From assembly GCA_900546715.1 (NCBI GenBank), contig UREA01000002.1, positions 1 through 64,000 on the forward strand: a stretch of DNA of 64,000 nucleotides. The letters run 5' to 3'. The stretch comes from an uncultured Mycoplasmatota bacterium. GTDB lineage: Bacteria; Bacillota_I; Bacilli_A; RF39; UBA660. Positions 45,536 to 54,547 of this stretch are shown in pieces. A program made the position numbers and the translations under genes. How positions within the stretch are numbered: position 1 is the stretch's first letter; every line of letters begins with the position of its first letter. A model generated the notes under the pieces. That model ran no database searches. It had not been told where the DNA came from and saw only the letters and a program-made list of their open reading frames with translations.

Positions 45536-45564
45536 ATTATAATATATTTTTAACTAAATGTCAA
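45536..45564 (-). promoter_or_regulatory. rplJL promoter overlapping the rplA stop codon
   Basis: TTGACA (45564-45559) and TATAAT (45541-45536) with 17 bases between, a perfect consensus. The -35 hexamer lies within the last codons of rplA. Confidence 0.88.
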
Positions 45565-46252
45565 AACTATTTTTATCGACCTTTATACCAGGTCCCATAG
45601 TTGTTGAAATAGAAATATTTTCTATAAAGTTACCTTTTACTGTACTTGGTTTTACTTTAGCAATACTTGTAACAACATATTCTAAGTTTTCTTTTAACTT
45701 AGCATCATCAAAAGATACTTTTCCAATGATAGTATGAACATTACCAAACTTATCATTCTTATACATTACCATACCTTTTTTAAGTTCTTCAACTATTGCT
45801 CCAACTTTTGTAGTAACTGTACCAGTCTTAGGATTTGGCATTAAATTTCTTGGGCCAAGAATATTACCAATTTTACCTACTTCTGGCATCATATCTGGAG
45901 TAGCTACAACTACATCAAAATCAAACCAATTTTCATTTTTAATCTTATCAAGTAAATCTTTATCTCCAACAAAGTCAGCTCCAGCAGCCTTAGCTTCATC
46001 AGCAAATGAGCCTTTAGCAATAACTAAAACTTTCTTAGTTTTACCAGTACCATGTGGTAGTGATAAAGAGCCTTTAAGTTGTTGATCTGATTTTTTAGAA
46101 TCAATATTTAACTTAATAGCTACTTCAACAGTACTATCAAATTTAGTAACTGAAGTACTCTTTACTAATTTGATTGCATCTTCTAAACTATATAGAGTAT
46201 TTTTATCTACATTCTTAGATGCTTCCACATATTTCTTTCCATGTTTTTTCAT
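45554..46252 (-). CDS. rplA: 50S ribosomal protein L1
   Basis: A 232-residue L1-stalk protein. HGKKYVEASKNVDKNTLYSL, then GLPHGTGK-type SLPHGTGKTKKVLVIAKG, and GPRNLMPNPKTGTVT are diagnostic. It follows rplK by 51 bases. In other bacteria L1 represses the rplK-rplA mRNA. Confidence 0.97.
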   Translation of the reverse strand: MKKHGKKYVEASKNVDKNTLYSLEDAIKLVKSTSVTKFDSTVEVAIKLNIDSKKSDQQLKGSLSLPHGTGKTKKVLVIAKGSFADEAKAAGADFVGDKDLLDKIKNENWFDFDVVVATPDMMPEVGKIGNILGPRNLMPNPKTGTVTTKVGAIVEELKKGMVMYKNDKFGNVHTIIGKVSFDDAKLKENLEYVVTSIAKVKPSTVKGNFIENISISTTMGPGIKVDKNSFDI

Positions 46253-46303
46253 TTTCTTCCTCCTTAACTGTGGTATTTTAAGCGGACAAAATATTTATTA
46301 AAA

Positions 46304-46906
46304 TTAATTTTCTTCAGTTGTTTCTTCTTCGTCTTCACCATGAACTGGAACATCAACATTTGCTGCTTCTGCCATTTCTTTAGCTTCAGCTTCAAGTTCT
46401 GCAAGTTCTGCATCACGTTTTGCTTGTTCTTTTTCTTCTTCTGCGGCTTCTGCAGCTTGCTTTTCAAGTTCAGCATCATTAACGCCTTCAACTGCAATAC
46501 CCATGTTTCTAGCTGTACCAGCAATTTGCTTCATAGCAGCTTCAACATCATAAGCATTTAAATCAGGCATTTTAGTCTCAGCAATTTCTCTTAAATCTTT
46601 CTCTGAAATAGTAGCAACAATTTCATTTGCTCCTTTTTTACTACCCTTATTTATTTTAGCAACTTTTTTAAGTAAAAATGCTGCTGGGGCAGTTTTTAGT
46701 ACAAAATCGAAACTTCTATCATCATAGATAGTAATTTCACAAGGAACTACATCACCCATTTTGTCACGAGTTGCTTCATTAAACTTTGTACAAAATTCAC
46801 CTAGATTAATTCCTGCAGGTCCAAGTACTGTACCAACTGGTGGTGCAGGTGTTGCTTTACCAGCTTCGATTTGCAATTTAATTTTCTTTACGACTTCTTT
46901 AGCCAC
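46304..46906 (-). CDS. rplK: 50S ribosomal protein L11 with acidic C-terminal extension
   Basis: The start is GTG at 46906, with GGAGGTG upstream. Residues 1-140 are normal L11 (KIKLQIEAGKATPAPPVGTV; IAGTARNMGIAVEG), the GTPase-centre protein that binds 23S rRNA. A tail of about 60 residues follows, rich in Glu, Ala and Lys (EEEKEQAKRDAELAELEAEA), ending in acidic EDEEETTEEN. It is predicted to be a helix then disorder. Usual L11 is about 141 residues, so the tail is unusual. It begins the rplK-rplA unit. Confidence 0.95.
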   Translation of the reverse strand: MAKEVVKKIKLQIEAGKATPAPPVGTVLGPAGINLGEFCTKFNEATRDKMGDVVPCEITIYDDRSFDFVLKTAPAAFLLKKVAKINKGSKKGANEIVATISEKDLREIAETKMPDLNAYDVEAAMKQIAGTARNMGIAVEGVNDAELEKQAAEAAEEEKEQAKRDAELAELEAEAKEMAEAANVDVPVHGEDEEETTEEN

Positions 46907-46975
46907 GAAAACACCTCCTATAAAATTTTTTCGCGTAAGTGGTAATGGGCAAGTCCGCCAAATTATCCCCGCCAC
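46907..46975 (-). promoter_or_regulatory. rplK leader hairpin
   Basis: AAGTGG (about 46972) pairs with CCACTT (about 46939) around a C/G-containing interior, with GGAGGTG following. It could be an L1 autoregulation site; this is inference from position. Confidence 0.35.
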
Positions 46976-47148
46976 TTAACAAATTATATTAAAAATATAA
47001 ATCTGCAATTACGATAATACCACAAATTTACTGATTTTACAACAATTTTACGTCTATTTTCAAGAAAATTTTACTTATAATTAGATTTACATATTGGAAG
47101 TATAACAAAAATATGATAATATTATTATATAAATAAGGAGGAATTACT

Positions 47149-48171
47149 TTGGCTGGGAAATTTTTTAATCAAAGAGTAAAAGGTTCTTCTAACAACAATA
47201 TGAAAGCATATATGATTGTTGGAGGCTGTATTTTAATAATATTTATAGTAGTAATAATAATTGTTAGTGTTGGAGGGGATGATAATTCACCAGATGCTGT
47301 AATTGAAGTACAAGATTCTATATCCGTAGAAATAAACGGAGATTTACCAGATAACACTGATTTCTTCTCTGAACTGCAAAATGTTAAAGAAGATGATATC
47401 GATGTTGATTATTCTGGTGTTGATATGAGTAAGCTTGGAAGCTATGATGTTACAATTACAGTTAATAATCACGAATATACTTCAACATTAAATGTAATAG
47501 ATGAAACCGCACCTGAATTAACAACTAAAGATTTAACTATAAATATTGGACAAACATATAATGCTGAAGATTTTGTAGATACTTGCACTGATAACAGTGG
47601 TGAAGAATGTGTTATAGAATTTTATGAAAATGGACGAGATCAAGATGGTAATTTAATAGATTATGGTTCATATTTGGCTGAAGGAACATATCAAATTCAA
47701 ATCATAGCCAGCGATTCTTCCGAAAATGCAACACAACCACAAACCGCAACTCTAATTATTGGTGAAGGCGGCGGCACAGTAGATCCTTCAACCTGTCGTT
47801 ATGGTGGTTCAGAATACGATTCAAACACTTATATACTTGGAGTTAATGTTACAAATAATGGTTGTGCTCTTGACTTAAACTTATATCATGAAGAATCTAC
47901 TCAACAAGCAGCTAAAGATTTAGCAGAAACTGATACAGAAAAGTTACAAAAAGAAATTTACAATTTAAATATTGATAAAAATATAATTAAAAATTTAACC
48001 CAAAGAATTAATCCAGTATTAAATACAACAGGAACTGGTCTAGTAGGTTATTCAGTTGAAATGATTTTAACACTAGAATATACCGATGGTACTACTGAAG
48101 TTGTTGAAAGATATTTCTTAGACCAAAATGGCAAAAGAACTTACTCAATCAACAAATATAATTTAAGTTAA
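47149..48171 (+). CDS. Membrane-anchored Ig-like (DUF5011-type) surface protein
   Basis: A 340-residue protein starting at TTG, with AAGGAGG 7 bases upstream. A short cytosolic head precedes a transmembrane helix at about 19-41 (AYMIVGGCILIIFIVVIIIV). One immunoglobulin-like domain of the DUF5011/HYR type follows (LGSYDVTITVNNHEYTSTLN, then DETAPELTTKDLTINIGQTY and GTYQIQIIASDSSENAT). The last 130 residues, with two Cys, are unassigned. Monocistronic, divergent from rplK. Confidence 0.7.
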   Translation: MAGKFFNQRVKGSSNNNMKAYMIVGGCILIIFIVVIIIVSVGGDDNSPDAVIEVQDSISVEINGDLPDNTDFFSELQNVKEDDIDVDYSGVDMSKLGSYDVTITVNNHEYTSTLNVIDETAPELTTKDLTINIGQTYNAEDFVDTCTDNSGEECVIEFYENGRDQDGNLIDYGSYLAEGTYQIQIIASDSSENATQPQTATLIIGEGGGTVDPSTCRYGGSEYDSNTYILGVNVTNNGCALDLNLYHEESTQQAAKDLAETDTEKLQKEIYNLNIDKNIIKNLTQRINPVLNTTGTGLVGYSVEMILTLEYTDGTTEVVERYFLDQNGKRTYSINKYNLS

Positions 48172-48173
48172 CA

Positions 48174-48203
48174 AAAACCTCATCATATGATGAGGTTTTC
48201 TTA
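48174..48203 (+). terminator. Terminator of the DUF5011-type gene
   Basis: AAAACCTCATCAT and ATGATGAGGTTTT form a perfect palindromic stem with T residues after it. Confidence 0.85.
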
Positions 48204-48207
48204 TATT

Positions 48208-48246
48208 AAAAAAGAACTGAAATTAATCAATTCATTTTAGTTCTTT
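48208..48246 (-). terminator. Terminator of the hydrogenase unit
   Basis: AAAGAACTAAAAT and ATTTCAGTTCTTT (one mismatch) form a stem overlapping the stop codon of the thioredoxin-like gene, with T residues after it on the minus strand. Confidence 0.75.
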
Positions 48247-48845
48247 TTTTGTTGTCTTGAAAATAATACCAAAGATCCAAAACCAACAATAATTACTGTA
48301 AATATAATAGCAACAATAGCTCCATCACTTATTCCAGCGCTTTCAACAGCTCCTCCTTCAGTATAACCAATATCTTCAGCAGCACATGCTTCAGCAAATG
48401 TTTCTGCATCAACATCATAACCTTCAGATTCAATCAAATTAGCTACTAAATCAGTATATGATTCATCTTGATATGCTCTTAATGCTTCTTCGATTACAGT
48501 TTCACCATTATATCCAAGCGAATGATAACTATCACCTATTACGATAAATGGTACACTACTATCAGCTTCTTCACCAAAGTATTCTTTTGCATCTAACATT
48601 AATGATTGGTTTTCTGAATTATTCCATGATTCATAAGCAACTATTTCAAAGTAATCAGTATAATCATCATAGACTTCACTAAAATAAGTTAAAAAACTTT
48701 GACAAACATGGCAACCATTACCTCGAAACAAATAAACAGTAACTTTTTCGTGATCTGTAACTTCTGGTAAGTCTGCAGCTTTAACGCTTGGAGCAACTAC
48801 CAAACTTAATGCTACAAGCACACCAACTAATAATTTTTTCAACAT
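48237..48845 (-). CDS. Secreted membrane-tethered thioredoxin-fold protein
   Basis: A 202-residue protein with a signal peptide (residues 1-23, ending VKA), a thioredoxin-like domain with the redox motif GCHVC near residue 45, the cis-Pro region SSVPFIVIG, and a C-terminal membrane helix (IVAIIFTVIIVGFGSLVLFS) with a basic tail. The CxxC suggests thiol-disulfide exchange outside the cell. It overlaps hydA by 7 bases at its start, so it is co-transcribed with the hydrogenase and the TetR gene. Whether it is functionally linked is open. Confidence 0.75.
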   Translation of the reverse strand: MLKKLLVGVLVALSLVVAPSVKAADLPEVTDHEKVTVYLFRGNGCHVCQSFLTYFSEVYDDYTDYFEIVAYESWNNSENQSLMLDAKEYFGEEADSSVPFIVIGDSYHSLGYNGETVIEEALRAYQDESYTDLVANLIESEGYDVDAETFAEACAAEDIGYTEGGAVESAGISDGAIVAIIFTVIIVGFGSLVLFSRQQKKN

Positions 48846-50122
48846 ACTTCCTCCCTATCGTCAATTATACTTTTTTTATCGTTATTTGTAAAGATATTTT
48901 GATGATTTGTATGTAAATTTACCTTACCTTTATTTATAGAATAATCATAAGCATCTCTTATCTCTGGATTCAAATAACTTTCTTTTATTTTTAGACGACT
49001 ATCTTCATTATACATACTTTTAATTCTTTCTTTTCGAATATTATCCATATCTTTAATGGCCACCATTGGTTGGCCGCCACCACCAATACATCCTCCAGGA
49101 CAAGCCATAACTTCAACAAAATCATATTTTCTCAAATCATCATAATGCTCACTAACTGTTTTTACTTTGCTAATTGAAGCAACATGCAATTTATATTTTT
49201 TCATATCCACATAAGTTTCTTTAAATTCATTATCTCCCCGAATTGATTCCAATTTATAAAATTCTTCTGGTGCCTTCTCTTTATTAATCATATAATATGC
49301 AGTTCTTAAAACTGATTCTGTCACTCCCCCAGAAGCTCCGAAAATTAAACCTCCACCAGATCCTTTTCCTAACAATTTATCAAATTCACTATCCCTTAAG
49401 TTTTTAAAATCAATACCCAATTCTTTGATCATAAATACAAGTTCACTTGTTGTAATTACAAAATCAGTATCAGGATAAATTACTCTTTCACTCTTTTTAG
49501 AAACACATGGAGTTAAAGAAACAGACACTATATTATCTTTATCTATTTCATACATTTCTGCAAAATATGTTTTAATCATCGCTGCTTGCATTGCTATTGG
49601 ACTTTTACAAGTGCTAAGTTTTGGTATATCTTCCTCATGATATTTATGCATATATAATACCCATGAAGGGCAACAACTAGTAAACATTGGAGTATTTTTA
49701 TTTTTTAATCTTTCTACTAATTCCGTTGCTTCTTCCATAATTGTTAAATCAGCTCCAAAAGTAACATCGAATACAAAATCAAAGCCAATCTTTTTTAAAG
49801 CACTAACCAGTTTTCCTTCCAAAAATGATCCTGGAGCAAATCCAAATGCATCACCAATAGCAACTCTTACTGCGGGGGCCACAAAAACAACTACTGTTTT
49901 ATCAGTATCATTAATATAATTTAAAACTTCTCGATAATTATATTTAGGAATCAATGCTCCAGTTGGACAAGTCATTATACACTGCCCACAATTAATACAA
50001 TCATCACCTATATGATTAATACTTTCACATGTTCTTTTGCACATACCACAGTTGATGCATCTCTCTTCAATTCTATCTATACTAACATTTTCCTTACTTA
50101 TTTCAATTCTATTACTCATCAT
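48839..50122 (-). CDS. [FeFe] hydrogenase with two ferredoxin clusters
   Basis: A 427-residue iron hydrogenase. Two 4Fe-4S sites (CINCGMCKRTCESI and CINCGQCIMTCPTG) lie within residues 22-55. The H-cluster motifs are TSCCPSW (L1), TPCVSKKSE (L2, where MPC is usual) and EVMACPGGCIGGGGQP (L3). The four cluster Cys are present. A small-subunit-like C-terminus follows. It should couple ferredoxin oxidation to H2 formation; maturases HydEFG are not in this window. The 4-base overlap with the TetR gene upstream suggests that regulator controls it. Confidence 0.88.
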   Translation of the reverse strand: MMSNRIEISKENVSIDRIEERCINCGMCKRTCESINHIGDDCINCGQCIMTCPTGALIPKYNYREVLNYINDTDKTVVVFVAPAVRVAIGDAFGFAPGSFLEGKLVSALKKIGFDFVFDVTFGADLTIMEEATELVERLKNKNTPMFTSCCPSWVLYMHKYHEEDIPKLSTCKSPIAMQAAMIKTYFAEMYEIDKDNIVSVSLTPCVSKKSERVIYPDTDFVITTSELVFMIKELGIDFKNLRDSEFDKLLGKGSGGGLIFGASGGVTESVLRTAYYMINKEKAPEEFYKLESIRGDNEFKETYVDMKKYKLHVASISKVKTVSEHYDDLRKYDFVEVMACPGGCIGGGGQPMVAIKDMDNIRKERIKSMYNEDSRLKIKESYLNPEIRDAYDYSINKGKVNLHTNHQNIFTNNDKKSIIDDREEVC

Positions 50123-50673
50123 TCATTCTTAGCAAAGACCTTATAAGCTTTAACCAGTCTTACTAATATCTCCTTCTCATCCACTATTAATTCATTGGTA
50201 GCAATTAAAGTTGCTAAACCATTTGCATAAAGCCATAAATTCATAAACAATGTTTTAGCCTCATCAAAACTATATCCATGTTTATTAACTAAATTTATAA
50301 TCGTTGATTGATTCCATTTTTCATCTAATACATTTTCAAAACTTTTCCATTTTAAATTATTACTTAAAAATAAACTAATAAACAAATTCTTATATTCTTG
50401 AGCAAATTCAACATAAGCAATACATAATGTTATTAATGCTTTTTTATTATCTACTCTACTTGTTATAAATTCATCATATTGTCTAGATATCTCTTTATAT
50501 ATATCACTTTTAATCTCATCCATATTATTATAAATACGGTACAAAGGTTTAGTTGAAACCCCTAATTTTTTGGCAAGACTTCGAGCATTAACGCTATCCC
50601 ATCCATCATCGTTTACCATTTTTACTGCAACCTTTACAATGACATCTTTACTTAACTCAATCGTAGCAGGCAT
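50119..50673 (-). CDS. TetR/AcrR-family regulator
   Basis: A 184-residue repressor. The N-terminal HTH is WDSVNARSLAKKLGVSTKPL (about residues 24-43), with IYNNMDEIKSDIYKEI following. The C-terminal ligand domain is all-helical. It is first in an operon with the hydrogenase and the thioredoxin-like gene, so it probably controls them and itself. The inducer is unknown. Confidence 0.88.
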   Translation of the reverse strand: MPATIELSKDVIVKVAVKMVNDDGWDSVNARSLAKKLGVSTKPLYRIYNNMDEIKSDIYKEISRQYDEFITSRVDNKKALITLCIAYVEFAQEYKNLFISLFLSNNLKWKSFENVLDEKWNQSTIINLVNKHGYSFDEAKTLFMNLWLYANGLATLIATNELIVDEKEILVRLVKAYKVFAKNE

Positions 50674-50830
50674 ATAATCACTCTCCTAACTATTGGTAAC
50701 TTATGTTTCTATTATATCACATTTATTTTTAAGATAAAAGTAGTTTAAAAAAATTTAAAGAAAAAATAAATTAAATTTATTGACTTATAAATAAATAAAC
50801 AGTAATATAATATTTAAGGAGTAGTGATAT

Positions 50831-51685
50831 ATGAAAAGATTACTTAAATTATTTAGTATTGGTATTTGTTTTATACCTATGGTTGCTAATGCAACTTTAG
50901 AGGCACCCGACTATGAAATATTGTGGGGATATATTGAAGATAATACTTGTGGAATTGGTTCAGTGTCTGGTAAAATTGAACTTACTAGTTACTCTTGTGT
51001 TAATAAACCAAGTGGAGAGGAAGAATTAATTGCTACATTTACCAGAGATGATAATACTTTAATATTTGAAAATAATAAGAGCACTTATAACTATGGTGGT
51101 CCAGGTGAAGAAAGTACAATAACTACTAATGGTAATAATGAAATTGCAGTATTATATAGTGATAAGTATATTATTAATGGTAATGGTTCTTTAAAAATTG
51201 ATGGACTTTATAGTAGTGAAAATACATTAGATGAAAATAATAATCAATTATATTATGTGGTATTTAATGATATTGATGGTAAACAATATGTTGTTCTAAA
51301 TGAAGATGGAACTAAATTCTTAGTTACATCAAAAGAAGATTTTGAATCAAAATTTGAAAGTGTTAAAGAATATAATGAAGCATTAGAAAATATAGAATAT
51401 GATGAAAATGCCTACTTTATAAATCCTCATTATCATGTTGTTCCTTTAGCAATTACAGAAGATTGGGTAAATAATAATATAACTACTGATTTAAAAGTTA
51501 CTTATAATGATGATGGTTCTGTATTAATTGGAGAAATTCAAACAAATATAGATAATGAAACAAGTAAAAATACTAACGATGAAGAAAAAGAAAGTAATAG
51601 TAATTTAAATATTCCAATAGCTATTGGTGTTGGAGCCATAATTGGTATTGGAATAACAGTAATTTTATTTAAGAAAAGAAAATAG
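50831..51685 (+). CDS. Secreted membrane-anchored protein (284 aa)
   Basis: A signal peptide (residues 1-22, LFSIGICFIPMVANA) is followed by an extracellular region of about 225 residues that I cannot assign, a Ser/Asn/Glu-rich linker, and a C-terminal membrane helix with KKRK stop-transfer residues. The architecture is a typical wall-spanning surface protein. GGAGTAGTGATAT precedes the ATG. It is divergent from the TetR gene and converges on the Ca2+ ATPase, sharing a terminator. Confidence 0.65.
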   Translation: MKRLLKLFSIGICFIPMVANATLEAPDYEILWGYIEDNTCGIGSVSGKIELTSYSCVNKPSGEEELIATFTRDDNTLIFENNKSTYNYGGPGEESTITTNGNNEIAVLYSDKYIINGNGSLKIDGLYSSENTLDENNNQLYYVVFNDIDGKQYVVLNEDGTKFLVTSKEDFESKFESVKEYNEALENIEYDENAYFINPHYHVVPLAITEDWVNNNITTDLKVTYNDDGSVLIGEIQTNIDNETSKNTNDEEKESNSNLNIPIAIGVGAIIGIGITVILFKKRK

Positions 51686-51717
51686 AAAACACATTAACTG
51701 CGTTTTCTATTTTTTAT
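51684..51717. terminator. Shared terminator of the 284-aa surface gene and the Ca2+ ATPase
   Basis: AATAGAAAAC and GTTTTCTATT form a stem with T residues on the plus strand and A residues before it, serving both converging genes. Confidence 0.75.
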
Positions 51718-54348
51718 AGCTTTAAATATTTCCATAACAAGTATTATTATAGTAGATGCTAGGAATAATACAATCATATGAGGTATTGGAACAGTTGTAG
51801 TATTTAAAAAATCACTTAAGAATGGAACTTCCATAACTATAACTTGTAAAATTATAGCTCCGATGATTGTTGCAATAATTAACGGATTAGTTTTAATATG
51901 CATTTTAAATACACTTGTTTTTTCACTACGACAATTAAGAACATGCATATTTTGTAAAAATACCATAAGTACCATGATATAACCGCGTGCTAAGTGGATT
52001 TCAACATTCATTACATTGATTAAATAGTACCATGTTATAAAGACTATTAAACCAATAAATAAGCCCGCAACTAAAACTTCTTGCATTAATTCTTTATTAA
52101 ATATAGATTCTTTAGGACTTCTTGGTTTTTCCTTCATTGTTCCTTCTTCGGTTTTCTCAAAAGATAAGGCAAAGTCTTGAAGACCATCAGTAACTATATT
52201 TAACCATAAAAGTTGAATTGCAACCAGAGGCATTGGTAAATTAAATATTATTGATAAACAGAAGAATAACACTTCAGCAAGACCACAAGAAAGTAACATA
52301 TAACTTACTTTTCTAATGTTCGCATAAGCAGTTCTTCCTTCTTCAATTCCACTTACTATAGAAGTGAAGTTATCATTTAAAATGATCATATTGGCAGTTT
52401 CTTTAGCAACATCAGTACCACTACCCATAGCAATACCAATATTAGCACTTTTAATAGCTGGTGCATCATTTACGCCATCCCCTGTAACAGCTACAAATTC
52501 CCCTTGCTTCTTTAATGAATCAATAATAGCTAATTTATCTAAAGGTGTAACTCTGGCAAATACTTTTTTATCCTTAATAAATTCTGCAAAACTTTTTTCG
52601 CCTTTTTTAAGTTCTCTTTCTACTTCTTCACCTGTTGCTACTTCAAATTCACTAGTAACAAGTTCTAAATCTTTGGCAATTTTTAAAGCTGTTAGAGGAT
52701 GATCTCCAGTAATCATAATAACTTTTATACCGGCATTATGACAATCTTTTATAGATTCTTTTGCTTCTTCTCTAATTGGGTCAATAAAACCAACTAAACC
52801 TAGAACTGTCATGTTTTTTAAATATTCTTCATCATAATTATCTTTTTTAGAAAAATTAAATACTTCGCCATCACAAATTGCTATAACGCGGTAGCCATCC
52901 TTAGCTAAGCTCTCATTTTGTTCTTGTAGCAAGGATTCATCTAATTTTTCCCTTTTACCATCAACTAGCATATATTTAGAAAATTCTAGTATTTTTTCTA
53001 ATGATCCTTTAACTGTACAATAAACAGACTCCTCTTTTTCATAAAACACTGCTGAATATTTGTTTTGAGACTCATAAGGTATTCGGTCAATTGCTTTGAT
53101 GCTATCTACATTTACTTGAGCTTTTTTGCTTAAAGCCAGAAATGCTATATCGATAGAATCTCCAAAACTTATCCATTTGCCATCTTCAAATTTTAATTCT
53201 GCTTCGGTATTTAAGGCTCCAAGTAAGGCAATATTATTTGTCTCATTATTACTATTATTTATTTCTCCTTTATCACTATAACCAATACCAGTTATATCAA
53301 ATTCCTTTTTATTTGGTGTAACTATTTTTTTAGCAGTTTGCTTATTAATTGTTAAAGTTCCCGTTTTATCACTTGCTATAACAGTACAACTACCAAGTGA
53401 TTCAACAGAATTTAATTTTTTAACAACAACATTTTTCTTAGCCATTTTATTGGATGCTATAGTAAGAGCCATAGTTAAGGCTAAAGGTAATCCCTCAGGC
53501 ATTGCTGAAACTGCTAAAGCGATTACAGATAAAAATATTTCTGTGCCAGACACACCTTTTGTAAATAATATTAAAGCTATTATAATAGCAATTATTATAA
53601 CTAGTAAACTTATTTGTTTTGAAAATTTATTCATTCTAATAGTTAGTGGAGATGCTTCATCTTTAGACTTAGATACACTATCAGCAATTTTTCCAATTTC
53701 AGTGTTAAGAGCAATACCTACTACTACTCCTTTAGCTCTACCTGTTGTTACTGTAGAACCAGCAAAAACCATGTTTTTTTGATCTGATAAACCAGTTTCA
53801 CCTTCTAATTTAGCTGTTGTTTTAGTAACGCTAACACTTTCACCAGTAAGTATCGATTCATCAATTTGTAAATTATGAGCTTCAATTAATCTTAAATCAG
53901 CACTAACTTGATCTCCGGATTCAAGTAGGACAATATCCCCAATAGTTACTTCACTAGAATCAATTTCAACTTCCTCATTATCTCTTAATACTATTACTCT
54001 ATCTTTAATTAAGTTTTGCAAACTTTCTGCAGTTTTTTCTGCTTTCCATTCTTGAAAAGTTCCTAAAATTAAATCTACTAAAATAATAAATATAATAGCA
54101 CAAGCATCAACTATTTCTCCAATAATAAAGGAAAAAACAACAGTTACTACCAATAATAAAACAATAGGGTCTGTAAGTTGCCTAAATAATATTTTAAATA
54201 TACTATCACTTTTTTTCTTAGGCAAAATATTTAAACCATATTGTTTTTGTCTTTTTTTAGCTTCTTTGCTACTCAAACCATTTATATTACTATTTAATGC
54301 TTTTATTACTTCTTTAGAATCTTTCAAATACCATATATCTTCTTGCAT
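51694..54348 (-). CDS. P-type calcium-transporting ATPase
   Basis: An 884-residue P2-type ATPase with ten membrane helices. TGES (actuator), PEGLPLALTMALTIA (TM4 ion site), SDKTGTLT with the phosphorylated Asp near residue 333, MITGDHPLTA, and GDGVNDAPAIK are present. The C-terminal cation ATPase domain is complete. The PEGL site fits Ca2+ (SERCA or PMCA type). GAGGTAATAA precedes the ATG. Monocistronic. Confidence 0.93.
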   Translation of the reverse strand: MQEDIWYLKDSKEVIKALNSNINGLSSKEAKKRQKQYGLNILPKKKSDSIFKILFRQLTDPIVLLLVVTVVFSFIIGEIVDACAIIFIILVDLILGTFQEWKAEKTAESLQNLIKDRVIVLRDNEEVEIDSSEVTIGDIVLLESGDQVSADLRLIEAHNLQIDESILTGESVSVTKTTAKLEGETGLSDQKNMVFAGSTVTTGRAKGVVVGIALNTEIGKIADSVSKSKDEASPLTIRMNKFSKQISLLVIIIAIIIALILFTKGVSGTEIFLSVIALAVSAMPEGLPLALTMALTIASNKMAKKNVVVKKLNSVESLGSCTVIASDKTGTLTINKQTAKKIVTPNKKEFDITGIGYSDKGEINNSNNETNNIALLGALNTEAELKFEDGKWISFGDSIDIAFLALSKKAQVNVDSIKAIDRIPYESQNKYSAVFYEKEESVYCTVKGSLEKILEFSKYMLVDGKREKLDESLLQEQNESLAKDGYRVIAICDGEVFNFSKKDNYDEEYLKNMTVLGLVGFIDPIREEAKESIKDCHNAGIKVIMITGDHPLTALKIAKDLELVTSEFEVATGEEVERELKKGEKSFAEFIKDKKVFARVTPLDKLAIIDSLKKQGEFVAVTGDGVNDAPAIKSANIGIAMGSGTDVAKETANMIILNDNFTSIVSGIEEGRTAYANIRKVSYMLLSCGLAEVLFFCLSIIFNLPMPLVAIQLLWLNIVTDGLQDFALSFEKTEEGTMKEKPRSPKESIFNKELMQEVLVAGLFIGLIVFITWYYLINVMNVEIHLARGYIMVLMVFLQNMHVLNCRSEKTSVFKMHIKTNPLIIATIIGAIILQVIVMEVPFLSDFLNTTTVPIPHMIVLFLASTIIILVMEIFKAIKNRKRS

Positions 54349-54514
54349 TTATTACCTCGTCATTCTATCTTAATCGTATCATATAATGTGCATTTGTGTA
54401 AAGATTTATACATTACATTGACACTTAATTGTCATATTTGTTAAGAAGTTTTATCGGTAATTACCCAAAAGTTTACAAACAACAAAATAGCTTTTATCAT
54501 ATAGAAATAAACAA

Positions 54515-54537
54515 AATGCCATTTTTTCGAGGGAAAA
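54515..54537 (+). repeat. Dispersed copy of the ATGCCATTTTTT repeat
   Basis: AATGCCATTTTTTCGAGGGA followed by AAA. The same sequence recurs in a tandem array at 56724-56850, on the other side of the TtcA-like and AAA ATPase genes. Confidence 0.8.
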
Positions 54538-54547
54538 CTATAAAACA

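Noticed and set aside
46264..46524. Minus-strand frame rich in Lys, Gln and Leu overlapping the rplK end
   Set aside because: A shifted reading of the charged L11 tail, not a separate gene.
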